A DNA stretch of 64,000 nucleotides from Ancylostoma caninum. Lineage: Eukaryota > Nematoda > Chromadorea > Rhabditida > Ancylostomatidae. The translations under genes were made by a program, and so were the position numbers. The DNA is taken from positions 3,348,001-3,412,000 of the forward strand of contig JBAJFG010000611.1 of assembly GCA_037903475.1 (NCBI GenBank), given 5' to 3'. This document shows positions 62,864 through 64,000 of the stretch, in pieces. The number at the start of each line of letters is the position of its first letter. Position 1 is the first letter of the stretch. Below the pieces are notes generated by a model. The model was not told the DNA's origin. It ran no database searches and saw nothing but the letters and a program-made list of their open reading frames with translations.

Positions 62864-64000
62864 GTTAGTACTTTCTGTGTTTTGTTGTCCAGTGTTTGCA
62901 TCAGGGGATGCATATCCCTAGCTAGTGTGCTAGGAATCGTAGTACGCTAAGCCCTCTGATCTTCAGTACTTGGTAATAATCTGTCGAATAGGGTGCAAAT
63001 GAACAGTGAGGAGGTGAATTGTACAACGTTAATAATAGTAGTGCATACCGCGGACATATGAACGTTATGAACGTAGGGTTTGACGGATTAAACCTTCAAC
63101 AGAGTACCAGCGTCCTTTCATGAGATGGTGCCATTTCTGGATCAATTTGTCAAAATTCAAAGCTGCTACACATGTTTTCTGTCAAGAAGAACACGTCCTG
63201 CCTATATTGCCGTTGTATTCGGTGATATGGCTTCATTAAGGCGTGGAATAAAGCCAGAGGGTAAAGGTCGTAATTTGCATGAAGACTCAGGTGGTGAAGA
63301 TTATGCTACCCTCAACAGAAAAGCGGAAAATTGAATGAAGCAAATTCTAATTCCATCGGTTTCCCTGATACACATGCTGAAACTTCCGCATTTGGGGACT
63401 GAATCCCGATCCCATCTTTTTTTTTTGAATTCCAACGTAAGATCTATATTCCAAACTTCATGCAATAATTTACTTTGCCTAAATTTTGATCTTTTCATAA
63501 GGCTTTGTATAACTATCTGTTTCCGGTAAATATCCATTTTGCTCATCGTTTTTTCTTTGAAATCTAAAGGAATAACGGGTTCCAGTTGTTTGTCTAACAA
63601 CATGACAGGCCACTGTTCAAACCTATATGTAGTTGAAAAATGCCTCACAGCTCGATTGTCCCCACATTTAAAGATTACCTCCATTTACCTCCATGACTAC
63701 GGGTATCAGTGCATACATTTTATGAGCAGTGTATAGAGCAGTGCAAAAATATTCATATGATGTGTTATTCATAATTTGTTACAATCGGAGCTACAACTAA
63801 GCTTCGAGTTAGCCACTTGTTCTGCGCCGACACTTAGTACAAGGACTAAATACTTCCGTTAGAATCGGTTATATACAGTGTTCTTAACATTTTGGTACTT
63901 CATGTCTGTTTGCTTCTATTGACCTCATATTTCCTGGAACACTTTTTGTCGGCAGTGTAGCCAAATAAGAGTATATCCTAGTATAAGCACTACCCGGTAG
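62864..64000 (+). other. hpk-1 intron running off the window
   Basis: The donor GTTAGT follows the SIM exon; the remaining HPK-1 C-terminus is not found before 64000. The only notable content is the minus-strand ORF at 63301-63684. Confidence 0.45.
63301..63684 (-). CDS. 127-codon ORF, unassigned
   Basis: True ATG start, TAA stop, with varied protein-like composition (MEVIFKCGDNRAVRHFSTTY ... EPVIPLDFKEKTMSKMDIYR ... NIDLTLEFKKKRWDRDSVPK). It is the longest ATG-initiated frame in this AT-rich stretch. No splice sites, promoter or recognised domain; it could be a nested gene, a repeat remnant or chance. Confidence 0.25.
   Translation of the reverse strand: MEVIFKCGDNRAVRHFSTTYRFEQWPVMLLDKQLEPVIPLDFKEKTMSKMDIYRKQIVIQSLMKRSKFRQSKLLHEVWNIDLTLEFKKKRWDRDSVPKCGSFSMCIRETDGIRICFIQFSAFLLRVA

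Overview
This is nuclear DNA of a nematode, most likely a clade V (strongylid, hookworm-like) parasite. Coding exons are short and separated by introns that end in TTTTCAG-type acceptors. Trans-splice-like acceptors lie just upstream of ATGs, intergenic and intronic DNA is AT-rich, and several repeat families interrupt the genes. The best conserved products are orthologues of Rab-37/26 and of homeodomain-interacting protein kinase (HPK-1). The species call is inference; no database search was possible.

Layout, left to right. 0-3.9 kb is repeat-rich and holds one doubtful Cys-rich minus-strand ORF. 3.9-4.9 kb carries a complete three-exon gene for an unfamiliar 111-residue protein. 7.5-8.2 kb is a MITE-like element with inverted ends and internal tandem units. 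10.2-11.7 kb is a CpG-rich island that ends in a plausible first coding exon. 19.0-36.5 kb is rab-37 on the plus strand: five core GTPase exons and a prenylation-motif terminal exon. Its introns host two dead mariners, a Penelope-like retroelement with a hammerhead ribozyme core, a tRNA-derived SINE with perfect target-site duplications, and a foldback element. Interleaved on the minus strand (about 20.0-16.5 kb) is a chain of phase-compatible exons that looks like an unrecognised gene.

38.6-40.2 kb is a second CpG-rich, promoter-like island with purine-rich minus-strand ORFs. 43.4-44.9 kb holds another probable minus-strand multi-exon gene encoding a lysine-rich, nuclear-looking protein. 49.0-62.9 kb is hpk-1 on the plus strand: 19 exons covering the N-terminal flank, the whole kinase domain, the Ala/Gln-rich C-terminal region and the SUMO-interacting motif. 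Its 3' end lies outside the window. Its introns contain a Tc1-like element with doubled terminal repeats, a near-perfect hairpin and a 121-bp tandem duplication.

The genes do not form an obvious pathway. The strongest claims are hpk-1, rab-37, the small 3.9-kb gene, the Penelope-like element, the SINE and the TIR elements. The two minus-strand genes rest on splice-phase consistency and need RNA evidence.
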